Below the pieces are notes generated by a model. It had not been told where the DNA came from, did no database searches, and was given only the letters and a program-made list of their open reading frames with translations. From Tsukamurella pseudospumae (lineage in GTDB: Bacteria > Actinomycetota > Actinomycetes > Mycobacteriales > Mycobacteriaceae): a stretch of 64,000 nt of DNA. Of this stretch, positions 27,819 to 36,212 are shown in pieces. The stretch spans positions 62,001 to 126,000 of the forward strand of contig NZ_LSRE01000048.1 of assembly GCF_001575205.1 (NCBI RefSeq). The letters are read 5' to 3'. The stretch's first letter is position 1. Each line of letters begins with the position of its first letter. Position numbers and translations under genes: made by a program.

Positions 27819-27824
27819 ACGGTA
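27819..27824 (-). promoter_or_regulatory. -10 element (TACCGT) of the LLM monooxygenase gene
   Basis: TACCGT on the minus strand, 8 nt before the ATG at 27810. Confidence 0.42.
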
Positions 27825-27870
27825 TGCCGGTGGCCGTCCCGCGCCCAGCCTTGCGCTCAGCGTGACGCGA

Positions 27871-28251
27871 TCACGCGAGGTTGAGCTGCCAGGAGACACC
27901 GAACCTGTCCCCCACCCACGCGAAGGCCGTCGAGAAGCCGTACTCCCCCAGCGGCATGTACGTCTTTCCCTCGGCGCCGAGCACCGCGGTCAGACGCTCC
28001 AACTCGACACGGTCGTCGCAGTCGACGAACAGTGACGTCGACGGGGTGAAGTCGAAGGCGTGGTTCACCGCGCTGTCGCTGATCAACACGTGCTCGCCCT
28101 TGATCACCAGCTCGGCCAACTGGATGCCCTGCGCCGGGTCCGCGTGCGGGACCGACGTGAGGACGGCACCGTCGAACGCCGAGACGTACAGGTCGATCGC
28201 GGCCGCAGCCGTGCCGCCCTGGAACATGAGGAACGGACGAATCATGGTCAT
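27871..28251 (-). CDS. VOC-family (PhnB-like) protein
   Basis: A 126-residue glyoxalase/bleomycin-resistance fold protein of the PhnB-like (3-dmu-9_3-mt) group: IRPFLMFQGGTAAAAIDLYVSAF at the start, LFVDCDDRVELERL in the middle and GDRFGVSWQLNL at the end. These proteins lack a settled common function, though several bind metals or small hydrophobic molecules. It is divergent from ribokinase with only 40 bp between starts. Confidence 0.82.
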   Translation of the reverse strand: MTMIRPFLMFQGGTAAAAIDLYVSAFDGAVLTSVPHADPAQGIQLAELVIKGEHVLISDSAVNHAFDFTPSTSLFVDCDDRVELERLTAVLGAEGKTYMPLGEYGFSTAFAWVGDRFGVSWQLNLA

Positions 28252-28257
28252 GGGCCG

Positions 28258-28263
28258 AGCCTA
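28258..28263 (-). promoter_or_regulatory. -10 element (TAGGCT) of the VOC gene
   Basis: TAGGCT on the minus strand, 6 nt before the ATG at 28251. Its partner promoter for ribokinase starts only 17 bp away. Confidence 0.5.
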
Positions 28264-28279
28264 CGGCGACGGTGCGTCG

Positions 28280-28285
28280 TAGGGT
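28280..28285 (+). promoter_or_regulatory. -10 element (TAGGGT) of rbsK
   Basis: TAGGGT lies 6 nt before the ribokinase ATG, back to back with the VOC promoter. Confidence 0.5.
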
Positions 28286-28291
28286 GCGGAC

Positions 28292-29155
28292 ATGACATCA
28301 GTGGTCGTGGTGGGCAGTGTGAATCTCGATGCGGTCACCGTGTGCGAGCGTTTTCCCCGGCCGGGAGAGACGATCACGGGACGCTCGGTGATCTTCGGAC
28401 AGGGCGGCAAGGGCGCCAATCAGGCGAGGTCGGCGGCCCGCGCGGGCGGCGCGACCGTGTTCGTGGGCGCGGTGGGCGAGGACGCCGCCGCCGAGACGGT
28501 ACTGGGCTCGCTCGCGGCGGCGGGCGTCGACGTCACGCGAGTGGCGCGCGTTGCCGGCAGCACCGGGTTCGCGAACGTCACGGTCGACGCGTCGGGCGAG
28601 AACCACATCGTGGTGGTGCCCGGCGCGAACGCACAGGTCCGCATCGACGACGGTGCGCGGCGGGCCATCGCCGCGGCGGACGTGCTGCTGCTGCAGCTCG
28701 AGATCCCGCTGGAGACGGTCGTCGAGGCCGCCCGCGCCGCGCGGGAGGCGGGCACCGTCGTCCTGCTCAATCCCTCTCCCGTGCAGGACCTCCCCGACGA
28801 GCTGGTGGACCTGCTCGACGGGGTGATCGTCAACCGGGACGAGGCGGAGGCGCTCGCCGAGGTCGTGCGCCGCGTTCCGCAGGTCGTCACCACCCTGGGC
28901 GGCGACGGGGCCCGCACGTCCGGGCCGGACGGCGAGATCGCGACGCCGGGGTTCGCAGTGCACGTCGTCGACACCACGGGCGCGGGTGATGCCTTCGCGG
29001 GCGCGCTCGCCGCCGGCTGGCAGCTCCCACCGGCCGAGCGATTGCACAGGGCGAACGCCGCGGGCGCGCTCACCGCCACGGGCGCAGGCGCGTCCGCGGC
29101 ACCGTCGGCAGCCGAGATCGACACCTTTCTCGCCGCGCAGGAGGCCGCTCGATGA
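28292..29155 (+). CDS. rbsK: ribokinase (PfkB family)
   Basis: A 287-residue PfkB sugar kinase. GSVNLD, FGQGGKGANQA (first PfkB signature), TLGGDGA and DTTGAGDAFAGAL (second signature with the catalytic Asp) are in place, as is LLNPSP. Phosphorylation of ribose or a related sugar or nucleoside is likely. No ribose ABC transporter is adjacent; instead it overlaps a lactonase-like propeller gene by 4 bp (ATGA), so the pair is probably one functional unit. Confidence 0.9.
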   Translation: MTSVVVVGSVNLDAVTVCERFPRPGETITGRSVIFGQGGKGANQARSAARAGGATVFVGAVGEDAAAETVLGSLAAAGVDVTRVARVAGSTGFANVTVDASGENHIVVVPGANAQVRIDDGARRAIAAADVLLLQLEIPLETVVEAARAAREAGTVVLLNPSPVQDLPDELVDLLDGVIVNRDEAEALAEVVRRVPQVVTTLGGDGARTSGPDGEIATPGFAVHVVDTTGAGDAFAGALAAGWQLPPAERLHRANAAGALTATGAGASAAPSAAEIDTFLAAQEAAR

Positions 29156-29709
29156 GTATCACGATCCACGACGTCCCCGGTTCCGGTCCCTACGCGCTGA
29201 CCGCCGGCCCGGACGGCGGCCTCTGGTTCACCCTGGTCGGGAGCGGCGAGGTCGGTCGGTACGACGTCGAGGCCGGGGAGACCGCGCTCTATCCGGTAGG
29301 GCCGGACGCCGGGCCCACCATCATCGTCCCGGGCCCCGACGGCGCGCTGTGGTTCACCGAGATCGGTGCCGGCCGGATCGGCCGGATGACGCCCGACGGG
29401 GCCGTCACGCACGGGCCCCTCGCCGACCCCGCCGCACGGCCCCACGGCATCTGCGCCGGACCGGACGCCCGGATGTGGTTCACGGAATGGGCCGGGAACG
29501 CGGTCGGATCGGTGGATTCGGAGGGGCGAATCCGCAGGTACGAGCTACCGATGCCCGGCGCGGAGCCGCACGGGATCGCCCTCGGCCCCGACGGTGCGTT
29601 GTGGGCCGCGCTGGAGGCCGGGTCGCTCGCGCGGCTGGCCCCTCCACGCCATGATGTGACCCATCTCACATTCACCCGGCTCGCTGGGGATACACCGGTG
29701 TTCCAGTGA
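29152..29709 (+). CDS. short virginiamycin-B-lyase-like beta-propeller protein
   Basis: A 185-residue protein made of about four repeats of the type GPDGxLWFTExGxGxIGR, as in virginiamycin B lyase (Vgb) and NHL/SMP-30-like propellers. Vgb proteins are about 290-300 residues with 6-7 blades, so this has only half a propeller; it may dimerise, be degenerate, or have a different role. It overlaps rbsK by 4 bp. Streptogramin resistance should not be assumed from similarity alone. Confidence 0.7.
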   Translation: MSITIHDVPGSGPYALTAGPDGGLWFTLVGSGEVGRYDVEAGETALYPVGPDAGPTIIVPGPDGALWFTEIGAGRIGRMTPDGAVTHGPLADPAARPHGICAGPDARMWFTEWAGNAVGSVDSEGRIRRYELPMPGAEPHGIALGPDGALWAALEAGSLARLAPPRHDVTHLTFTRLAGDTPVFQ

Positions 29710-29749
29710 CCGATTTCGGAGCGCGGGTGACTTCCGCCGGGCCGGTTGT

Positions 29750-29755
29750 TAGCGT
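29750..29755 (+). promoter_or_regulatory. -10 element (TAGCGT) of the ectABC operon
   Basis: TAGCGT lies 8 nt before the ectA ATG at 29764, with no Shine-Dalgarno sequence between them. This suggests a leaderless ectA mRNA and favours 29764 over the TTG at 29746. Confidence 0.5.
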
Positions 29756-29763
29756 CGAAAGCG

Positions 29764-30294
29764 ATGAGCCCGTCTCACAAGAGCGATCCCACCGCCCCCG
29801 CGAGATCGGGGGTCACCACCCGACGCCCGTCGATCGACGACGGGATCCGGCTGTGGGAGATCGCCAGGGACACCGAGGTTCTGGATCTCAATTCGACGTA
29901 CGCGTACACGCTGTTGTGCCGTGACTTCGCCGCCACCACCATCGTCGCCGAACGTGACGGTGCGGTAGCGGGTTTCGTCACGGGCTACCGCCGACCCGAC
30001 CGCCCGGACACGCTGTTCGTGTGGCAGGTCGCGGTGGACGCCGCGCACCGCGGTCACGGCATCGCCTCGCGTATGCTCATCGATCTGTTGGATCATCTTG
30101 CGGTGGCGGGCGTTTCACGCCTGGAGACCACGATCACCGCATCCAACACCGCGTCCCAGGAGCTGTTCGGCTCCGTGGCCAAGAAGCGCGGTTCCACTCT
30201 CACGGTGCGCGACCTGTTCGCCTCGCACCACATCTCCCCCACGCAATCCGACCCCCACGAGCCGGAGCAGCTGTACGTCATCGACCCCGCCTGA
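29764..30294 (+). CDS. ectA: L-2,4-diaminobutyrate acetyltransferase
   Basis: A 176-residue GNAT-fold EctA. The acetyl-CoA-binding segment VAVDAAHRGHGIASRML and the family-specific TTITASNTASQELFGSVAKK are present. It acetylates diaminobutyrate at the gamma-nitrogen, the second step of ectoine synthesis. It is the first gene of ectABC. No ectD (hydroxylase) or dedicated aspartokinase gene follows in the window. Confidence 0.94.
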   Translation: MSPSHKSDPTAPARSGVTTRRPSIDDGIRLWEIARDTEVLDLNSTYAYTLLCRDFAATTIVAERDGAVAGFVTGYRRPDRPDTLFVWQVAVDAAHRGHGIASRMLIDLLDHLAVAGVSRLETTITASNTASQELFGSVAKKRGSTLTVRDLFASHHISPTQSDPHEPEQLYVIDPA

Positions 30295-30329
30295 CCGGCG
30301 GGGGCTGCAGGCCCACTAGGAGGATCACC

Positions 30330-31625
30330 ATGTCCACCCTGACCGACGAGAACACCAGTACTGCCGATTTCGAGCAGCCCTCGATCTTCAGCACCCGCGA
30401 GTCGCAGGTGCGCAGCTACTCCCGCGGTTGGCCCGCCGTCTTCGACCGGGCCGAGGGGTCGTGGCTGATCGACCGCGACGGCCGCCGCTACCTGGACTTC
30501 TTCGCGGGCGCCGGCGCCCTCAACTACGGGCACAACCACCCGAAGCTCAAGCAGGCCCTCGTCGAGTACATCTCCGAGGGGCACATCACCCACTCGCTCG
30601 ACATGTCGACCGTGGCGAAGGGCGAGTTCCTGCAGACCTTCGAGGACAAGATCCTGCGCCCGCGCGGCCTCGACTACAAGGTGCAGTTCCCCGGCCCCAC
30701 CGGCACCAACACCGTCGAGGCGGCCCTGAAGCTCGCCCGCAAGGTGAAGGGTCGCGAGTCGATCATCAACTTCACCAACGCCTTCCACGGCATGACGCTG
30801 GGCGCGCTGTCGGTGACCGGCAACTCGATGAAGCGCGGTGGCGCGGGTATCCCGCTGGTGCACGCCACGCCAATGCCCTTCGACAACTACTTCGACGGTG
30901 TCGCACCGGATTTCCAGTGGTTCGAGGCCGTGCTCGCCGACTCGGGCAGCGGCCTGAACAAGCCCGCCGGCGTCATCGTCGAGACCGTGCAGGGCGAGGG
31001 CGGCGTCAACGTCGCGCGCCCCGAGTGGCTGCGCGCCCTGGCCGACCTGTGCAAGCGGCACGACATGCTGCTGATCGTCGACGACGTCCAGATGGGTTGC
31101 GGCCGTACGGGTCCGTTCTTCTCGTTCGAGGCCGCCGGGATCACCCCGGACATCGTCACCCTGTCCAAGTCGATCGGCGGATACGGCCTGCCGATGGCGC
31201 TCACACTGATGAAGCCCGAGCTGGACGTGTGGAGCCCCGGCGAGCACAACGGCACCTTCCGCGGCAACAACCCCGCGTTCGTGACCGCGAAGCACGCGAT
31301 CGACGAGTTCTGGTCGGACGACAGCTTCGAGAAGGAGACGCTCCGCAAGGGTGCGCACATCGAGAAGCGCTTCGACGAGCTGTGCGCCGAGTTCCCCGAG
31401 CAGCTGAGCCACCGCGGCCGCGGCATGGTGCAGGGCCTGGTCTTCGCCGACGCCGACAAGGCCGGCGAGGTCTGCGCCACCGCCTACGAGCAGGGGCTCC
31501 TCGCCGAGACCTCCGGCCCGTCGGACGAGGTGGTCAAACTGCTGCCGCCGCTGACCATCACCGACTCCGATCTCGATCTGGGCCTCGACATCCTGGCCAC
31601 CGCGACCCGAAAGGTGCTGAGCTGA
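30330..31625 (+). CDS. ectB: diaminobutyrate-2-oxoglutarate transaminase
   Basis: A 431-residue class-III aminotransferase. FFAGAGALNYGHNHP near residue 50, PTGTNTVEAALKLAR, DDVQMGCGRTGPFFSFE and the PLP-lysine LSKSIGGYGLPM identify EctB. It converts aspartate semialdehyde to 2,4-diaminobutyrate. The ATG at 30330 has a strong AGGAGG 7 nt upstream, which decides the start; the longer open frame reaching into ectA is not used. Its stop abuts the ectC ATG directly. Confidence 0.96.
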   Translation: MSTLTDENTSTADFEQPSIFSTRESQVRSYSRGWPAVFDRAEGSWLIDRDGRRYLDFFAGAGALNYGHNHPKLKQALVEYISEGHITHSLDMSTVAKGEFLQTFEDKILRPRGLDYKVQFPGPTGTNTVEAALKLARKVKGRESIINFTNAFHGMTLGALSVTGNSMKRGGAGIPLVHATPMPFDNYFDGVAPDFQWFEAVLADSGSGLNKPAGVIVETVQGEGGVNVARPEWLRALADLCKRHDMLLIVDDVQMGCGRTGPFFSFEAAGITPDIVTLSKSIGGYGLPMALTLMKPELDVWSPGEHNGTFRGNNPAFVTAKHAIDEFWSDDSFEKETLRKGAHIEKRFDELCAEFPEQLSHRGRGMVQGLVFADADKAGEVCATAYEQGLLAETSGPSDEVVKLLPPLTITDSDLDLGLDILATATRKVLS

Positions 31626-32015
31626 ATGATCGTCCGTACCACCGATGAGATCACCGGCACCGAGCGCGATGTCGCCGCGGGCCACTGGCGCAGCAAGCGC
31701 ATCGTCCTCGGCGGCGACCGGGTCGGGTTCTCCTTCCACGAGACCGTGATCGAGCCCGGAACCGTCAACGAGTTCCACTACGCCAACCACGTGGAGGCCG
31801 TCTGGCTCGTGGAGGGCGAGGGCACGCTCCTCGATCGTGAGACGGGCGTCGAGTACCCGCTCGCGCCCGGCACGATGTACCTGCTCGACGGCAACGAGCG
31901 GCACACCGTCACCACGCGGACCCGGATGCGCATGCTCTGCGTGTTCAACCCGCCCGTCGTCGGCACCGAGGTCCACGACGAGAACGGCGTCTACCCCCTG
32001 GTCGCCGTCGACTGA
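31626..32015 (+). CDS. ectC: L-ectoine synthase
   Basis: A 129-residue cupin of the EctC family. MIVRTTDEI starts it; [34 protein letters not shown] holds the metal-binding and substrate residues, and [12 protein letters not shown] the second cupin motif. It cyclises gamma-acetyl-diaminobutyrate to ectoine, an osmoprotectant. It begins at the base after the ectB stop. A large inverted repeat follows 10 bp after its stop. Confidence 0.96.
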   Translation: MIVRTTDEITGTERDVAAGHWRSKRIVLGGDRVGFSFHETVIEPGTVNEFHYANHVEAVWLVEGEGTLLDRETGVEYPLAPGTMYLLDGNERHTVTTRTRMRMLCVFNPPVVGTEVHDENGVYPLVAVD

Positions 32016-32025
32016 TCCCCTTCTC

Positions 32026-32088
32026 CAATTGAACACCGTTACGAACGGGAAACCTGCAGGTCAGAACATTCGTAACGGTGTTCAATTG
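32026..32088. repeat. perfect 20-bp inverted repeat between ectC and ecfT
   Basis: The arms 32026-32045 (CAATTGAACACCGTTACGAA) and 32069-32088 are exact reverse complements, separated by 23 nt that contain a centred palindrome ACCTGCAGGT (32052-32061). It sits between two convergent genes, 10 bp after the ectC stop and 3 bp before the ecfT stop, so a bidirectional transcription terminator or mRNA-stabilising hairpin is the simplest role. The arms are A/T-richer than the surroundings and no U-run follows, which is unusual for a terminator. Confidence 0.75.
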
Positions 32089-32091
32089 CGT

Positions 32092-32862
32092 TCAGAGGGC
32101 GAGAGCGAGCGCGCAGACGAGCAGCACCACGACGGCGGCCACTGCGTCCCGGCGGCCCGGGCCCGAGGCACGGGCCACGAGCCTGCCGGTCCCTCCCCGA
32201 GCGGCGATCGCCTCCCCCATCTCCGTGGCCCGGCGCAGCGCCACCACCATCGCGGCGACGCACAGGTCCACCAGTTCCGCTCCGCGGGAAGGCTTCACCG
32301 GCGACGGAGGCTGCAGCCGCCGGGCCGCCGCCAGGGTACGGAACTCGTCGATCATGAGCGGGAAGGTTCGCAGCGCCAGCGCGATCGTCACGGCCCACTC
32401 GTCGACGGGGACACGCAGACGCCGTAGGGGCCGTCCGAGCCGCGCGACCGCCGGGGCGACATCGGCGGGGTCGGTCGTCCACGCGATCAGCGCGCCCGCA
32501 CCCAGCAGCACCAGCCCCAACAGCACCACGCGCAGCAGGTTCAGCAGCCCGCCGAGACCGAGCGAGACCGGGCCGAGGTCCACGTGCGGGGCGCCGCCGC
32601 TGGCCGCCATCAGGCACCCGCCGATCACCACGACAACGAGCACCCACCGCGGCACCGACGGCACCACCGACAGCGGGATCCGCGCCGCCGCCGCCGCGAG
32701 GACCAGCAGCGCGGCGAACAGCCCGACGACCGGCCATCCGGGGTCCACGGTGAGCACGACCGACAGCGCCGCCACCGCGAGGAGCTTGGTCCCGGCCCAC
32801 AGCTCGTGCAGGTAGGAGCGCTGCGGAAGCGGCCGCAGCACGAGGGACGAGGACCGGCTCAC
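32092..32862 (-). CDS. ecfT: ECF transporter transmembrane component (EcfT)
   Basis: A 256-residue EcfT/CbiQ-type membrane protein with about five or six hydrophobic helices and the paired coupling motifs AARRL and AIAARG (Ala-Arg-Gly type) in the C-terminal cytosolic helices that contact the ATPases. GTG 32862 overlaps the preceding stop by 4 bp (GTGA). The partner gene encodes two ATPases fused to a membrane domain; the pair matches M. tuberculosis Rv2325c/Rv2326c. The substrate is unknown. Confidence 0.85.
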   Translation of the reverse strand: MSRSSSLVLRPLPQRSYLHELWAGTKLLAVAALSVVLTVDPGWPVVGLFAALLVLAAAAARIPLSVVPSVPRWVLVVVVIGGCLMAASGGAPHVDLGPVSLGLGGLLNLLRVVLLGLVLLGAGALIAWTTDPADVAPAVARLGRPLRRLRVPVDEWAVTIALALRTFPLMIDEFRTLAAARRLQPPSPVKPSRGAELVDLCVAAMVVALRRATEMGEAIAARGGTGRLVARASGPGRRDAVAAVVVLLVCALALAL

Positions 32863-34850
32863 GCGACCTCCTCCGCATCGACGACGCCACGGGCGAGGTG
32901 CACCGTGCGGTCGCACAGCCGGTCGAGATGATCGACGTCGTGCGAGATGATCACCATCGCCTGGCCGCCGTCCCGCACCGCCACGAGCAGGTCGATGAGC
33001 TCGCGCTGGGAGGTCAGGTCGAGCCCCGCGAGCGGCTCGTCGAGGATCAGCAGCCGCGGGTTCCGCGCGAGCAGCCCGGCGAGGGCCACCCGACGCAATT
33101 GACCGCCGCTGAGGCGGTCCACGAGCAGGTCCGCCGCGTCGGCCGGGAGCCCGACCGCGGCGAGCGCTCCGGTGATCGCCGCACCGTCGTCGCTCCGATA
33201 CCCGGCGAGCGCCGCGAGGGCATCGCCGGCGGTCCCGCGCATCAGTTGCAGTCGTGCCGCCTGGAGGGCCAGCGCGACCGCGCCGACCTGCTCGGAGACC
33301 GGCGCACCGTCGAGCTCGCAGCTGCCGGCCGTGGGCTCGAGCAGCCCCGCCATCACCCATGCGAGCGTCGACTTTCCCGACCCGTTCCCGCCGCACAGCA
33401 GCACGGCCTCGCCGTCGCCGACCGTGAGGTCGACGCCCCGCAGAGCGGCTCTGCTCCAGGGAGTCCCGGCGTCGTACTCGTAGTGCACGTCCCGCAGCGT
33501 CAGCACGGGCGCGCCCAGCGGGGGACGCGCGGTCGTCCGGGCCGACGGGGCCGGGGCCGATGCCCGCCTCGCGGTTCCGAGGTCGACGGTGCGGTCGGCG
33601 CCCGCAGCCTCTTCGGGGTAGTGGGTGATGTGCACCAGGCCGAGGTCGTGATGCCTGCTCAGCCCACCGAGCAGCCCGAGCAGGTCGGCCCGGCCCGCGC
33701 GGTCGACCATCGTCGTCACCTCGTCCGCGACGACCAGCGCCGGGCGCCGGGCCAGCGCCGCCGCGACCGCGAGGCGCTGCGCCTCGCCGCCGGACAGCCC
33801 CGATGTGTCGCGGTCCCCCATACCCGCGAGGCCGACCTCGGTCAGGAGCCCGTCGACGTCGACCTCGATCCCCTGCGGCAGGCCCCACACGACGTCGTCG
33901 GCGACACGGATGCCGAGGACCTGGCTGTCGGCGTGCTGCAGCACGAGAGCGGTGCCACCCACCTTCCCGAGGCCGACCGGACCGGGCCGCTCGACGGTGC
34001 CGCCCGTCGGCGCCACGCCCGCCAACAGGCGCATCAGCGTGGACTTGCCGGTGCCGTTGGCGCCGGTCACCGCCACATGATCACCCGGTCCGACCGTGAA
34101 CGAGAGATCCCTGAGCGTGTCCCGGTCGGCGCCGGGGTAGCGGAAGTCGACGTGCCGCAGCGCCATCGGGAGCGGCTGCGGCGCTCCGTCGTCCGGCTCC
34201 ACCGGGAACAGGTCCTGCGGCGCCGCGCTGGTGGCCACGACCCGTCGCAGCACCGGCGTGAGGATGCGCCACGCGAAGGAACAGCCGAACACCACGATCA
34301 ACCACACCGACACCCACACGAAGACCGGCCACCGCTCCAGACCGACATCGGCGAGCCGGTGCAGCGCCGCGCCCGCCCCCGCGCCGCCCGGCACCGTCTC
34401 GAACAGCGCGCCCAGCCCGTGCACGTTCGCCGCGAACGCGCCGAGGACGACGGTCCGCAGATCGGCGAGCACCGCGAGGAAGGTGAACACGGCGGACGCG
34501 ACGACGATCCCCCACAGGCCCGCGACGGCGAGCATGGTCCCGCGCCCGCGGCCCCGTCGGCGGACCTGACCGCAGATGACGCCCATGTACACGCAGGTCC
34601 ATGCCGAGACGAGGCCGCCGAAACCCGCGAGCAGGAAGGAGATCATGCCCGAGGCCATCGCGGTGGCCACCGCGGCCCGCGCGCGGTGATGGAAGGCCAG
34701 GACACCCATGGGAACCGCACCGGCCCAGGCGAAGACGACGGCGCCGGGCACGACCATCGACAGCACCGCGATCGCGGACATGAGGGCCGCGGTGATCGCG
34801 GCGTGCGCGAACTCGACGGGCCGCAGAGGGCCCGAGTACCTCTCTGACAT
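32859..34850 (-). CDS. fused membrane domain-EcfA-EcfA' energy-coupling transporter protein
   Basis: A 663-residue fusion. Residues 1-215 hold six hydrophobic helices resembling an S-component/DUF2232-type domain; two ABC ATPases follow. The first (about 225-425) has Walker A GANGTGKST, signature LSGGEAQR and VVADEVTTM in the Walker B position. The second (about 445-660) has GGNGSGKST, LSGGQLRR and LILDEPLAG. The first ATPase has Val-Thr-Thr after the Glu, the usual asymmetry of EcfA pairs. Together with EcfT it forms a complete vitamin or metal-type ECF importer in two polypeptides; substrate unknown. Confidence 0.85.
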   Translation of the reverse strand: MSERYSGPLRPVEFAHAAITAALMSAIAVLSMVVPGAVVFAWAGAVPMGVLAFHHRARAAVATAMASGMISFLLAGFGGLVSAWTCVYMGVICGQVRRRGRGRGTMLAVAGLWGIVVASAVFTFLAVLADLRTVVLGAFAANVHGLGALFETVPGGAGAGAALHRLADVGLERWPVFVWVSVWLIVVFGCSFAWRILTPVLRRVVATSAAPQDLFPVEPDDGAPQPLPMALRHVDFRYPGADRDTLRDLSFTVGPGDHVAVTGANGTGKSTLMRLLAGVAPTGGTVERPGPVGLGKVGGTALVLQHADSQVLGIRVADDVVWGLPQGIEVDVDGLLTEVGLAGMGDRDTSGLSGGEAQRLAVAAALARRPALVVADEVTTMVDRAGRADLLGLLGGLSRHHDLGLVHITHYPEEAAGADRTVDLGTARRASAPAPSARTTARPPLGAPVLTLRDVHYEYDAGTPWSRAALRGVDLTVGDGEAVLLCGGNGSGKSTLAWVMAGLLEPTAGSCELDGAPVSEQVGAVALALQAARLQLMRGTAGDALAALAGYRSDDGAAITGALAAVGLPADAADLLVDRLSGGQLRRVALAGLLARNPRLLILDEPLAGLDLTSQRELIDLLVAVRDGGQAMVIISHDVDHLDRLCDRTVHLARGVVDAEEVA

Positions 34851-34856
34851 CGAATC

Positions 34857-34862
34857 ACCCTA
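34857..34862 (-). promoter_or_regulatory. -10 element (TAGGGT) of the ECF operon
   Basis: TAGGGT on the minus strand, 6 nt before the ATG at 34850. Confidence 0.5.
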
Positions 34863-34919
34863 TCCGCGATCTCGACCCGAACCGTGGCGCCCGCGCCGCG
34901 GATGCACCAGACTGGCGGC

Positions 34920-35672
34920 ATGACCTCGCTCGCCGATCTGGCCGTCACTCTCACGTCCCTGCACCGCAAGGGCGATCCCGTCGTCCTGCCCACCACGTGG
35001 GACGCCTGGTCCGCGAACACCGCCGTCGCGGCGGGGTTCGCCGCACTCACCGTCGGATCGCACCCGATGGCCGATTCGGTCGGCAAGCCCGACGGCGAGG
35101 GTATGACCTTCGACGAGGCGATGACCCGCGTCGCCCAGATCACCTCCGCGGTCCCGGTTCCCGTCTCCGTCGACATCGAGTCCGGTTACGGGCAGTCCGC
35201 CGAGCGGATCATCGAGGGCCTGCTGGGTGCCGGTGCGGTGGGCCTGAACATCGAGGACACGGTGCACGGCGAGGGCGGCCGCTTCCGCGAGGCCCAGGAG
35301 CACGCGGACCTGATCGCCGCGCTCCGCGCCGCGTCCGCCGCCGCGGGCGTGCACGTCGTGATCAACGCCCGCACCGACATCTTCAAGAACCAGGTGGGTG
35401 AGGCGGAGGATCGGGTCGAGCGCGCCATCGCGCGGATGCAGCTGTGCGCCGATGCCGGCGCCGATTCGCTCTACCCGGTCGCATTCCACGACGCGGCCAC
35501 GCTCCGTCACCTCGCGGACGCCCTGCCGCTCCCCGTGAACGCGATCGCGAACCCCGCGACCGACGATCTGGCCGCCCTCGCCGCCGCCGGCGCGGGCCGG
35601 ATCAGCTTCGGGCCGATCTGGCAGATGCAGCTCACCGAACGATCGAACGAACTGCTCGCCCGCTGGCGCTGA
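34920..35672 (+). CDS. isocitrate lyase/phosphoenolpyruvate mutase family protein
   Basis: A 250-residue TIM-barrel protein of the ICL/PEPM superfamily. TTWDAWSA, DIESGYG, GVGLNIEDTVHG-type (VGLNIEDTVHGEGG), VVINARTDIF and the C-terminal AAAGAGRISFGP are the family's loops. The usual catalytic Cys-containing KKCGH of isocitrate lyase is absent, so it belongs to the oxaloacetate-hydrolase/carboxyvinyl-phosphonate/uncharacterised group; the exact reaction is unknown. The next gene starts 5 bp after its stop. Confidence 0.82.
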   Translation: MTSLADLAVTLTSLHRKGDPVVLPTTWDAWSANTAVAAGFAALTVGSHPMADSVGKPDGEGMTFDEAMTRVAQITSAVPVPVSVDIESGYGQSAERIIEGLLGAGAVGLNIEDTVHGEGGRFREAQEHADLIAALRAASAAAGVHVVINARTDIFKNQVGEAEDRVERAIARMQLCADAGADSLYPVAFHDAATLRHLADALPLPVNAIANPATDDLAALAAAGAGRISFGPIWQMQLTERSNELLARWR

Positions 35673-35677
35673 CCGCC

Positions 35678-36199
35678 GTGGGACTGTTCTCGAGCGGGCC
35701 GCGTGACACCGCCGGCCTGATCCCGGGATCCGTCACCGTGGTCGGCGTGCCCGTCGACGCCGAGGACGCGCGCGGCTACATGGGGCGCAGTGTGCACGTC
35801 GCGGTCTCCGCGCCGGGGATCGGGCCGTTCTACCGGAAGGCCCGGGCCTCGATGCTGAAGTCAGACCGGTACCCCGAGGTGGGCATGACCGTGCCCGCCT
35901 GGCTCGACCCGCAGACCCACGAGCCCGTCCGCATCGAGTGGGAGATCGTGCCCACGCGCGACGAGAGCGCCCGCGCGGCGTTCCTCTACTGCACGGGGTC
36001 ACCGGAGGCGCCACCGCCGGGCACGCTGCCCGACGGTACGCCGTCGCCCCTGTCCCCCAGCACGATCGGCGCATTCGCGGCGCCGCCACATCCCGTCGAC
36101 CGGCTCACCGCGCTCGCCTCACTGCTCGACCGCGGCCTGATCTCCCGCGAGCAGTTCGGCGCGCTGCGCGATCGCGTGCTGCGAGAGACGGGCCCGTAA
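35678..36199 (+). CDS. SHOCT-domain protein of unknown function
   Basis: A 173-residue protein. The N-terminal 100 residues (VTVVGVPVDAED, MVPAWLDPQ-like VPAWLDPQTHEPVRIEW) form a predicted beta domain of unknown role; the last 30 (DRLTALASLLDRGLISREQFGALRDRVL) are a SHOCT motif, a short helical segment found at protein ends. The GTG at 35678 places it 5 bp after the preceding gene, so they are probably an operon. Confidence 0.65.
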   Translation: MGLFSSGPRDTAGLIPGSVTVVGVPVDAEDARGYMGRSVHVAVSAPGIGPFYRKARASMLKSDRYPEVGMTVPAWLDPQTHEPVRIEWEIVPTRDESARAAFLYCTGSPEAPPPGTLPDGTPSPLSPSTIGAFAAPPHPVDRLTALASLLDRGLISREQFGALRDRVLRETGP

Positions 36200-36212
36200 G
36201 CGCTTGCAGGAA

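Noticed and set aside
29152-29709. streptogramin resistance gene
   Set aside because: Similarity to Vgb is limited to the propeller repeat and the protein is half the length, so resistance is not supported.
30093-32036. 647-residue open frame opposite ectABC
   Set aside because: Val/Gly/Asp-rich shadow of ectB and ectC, which carry full family motifs on the plus strand.
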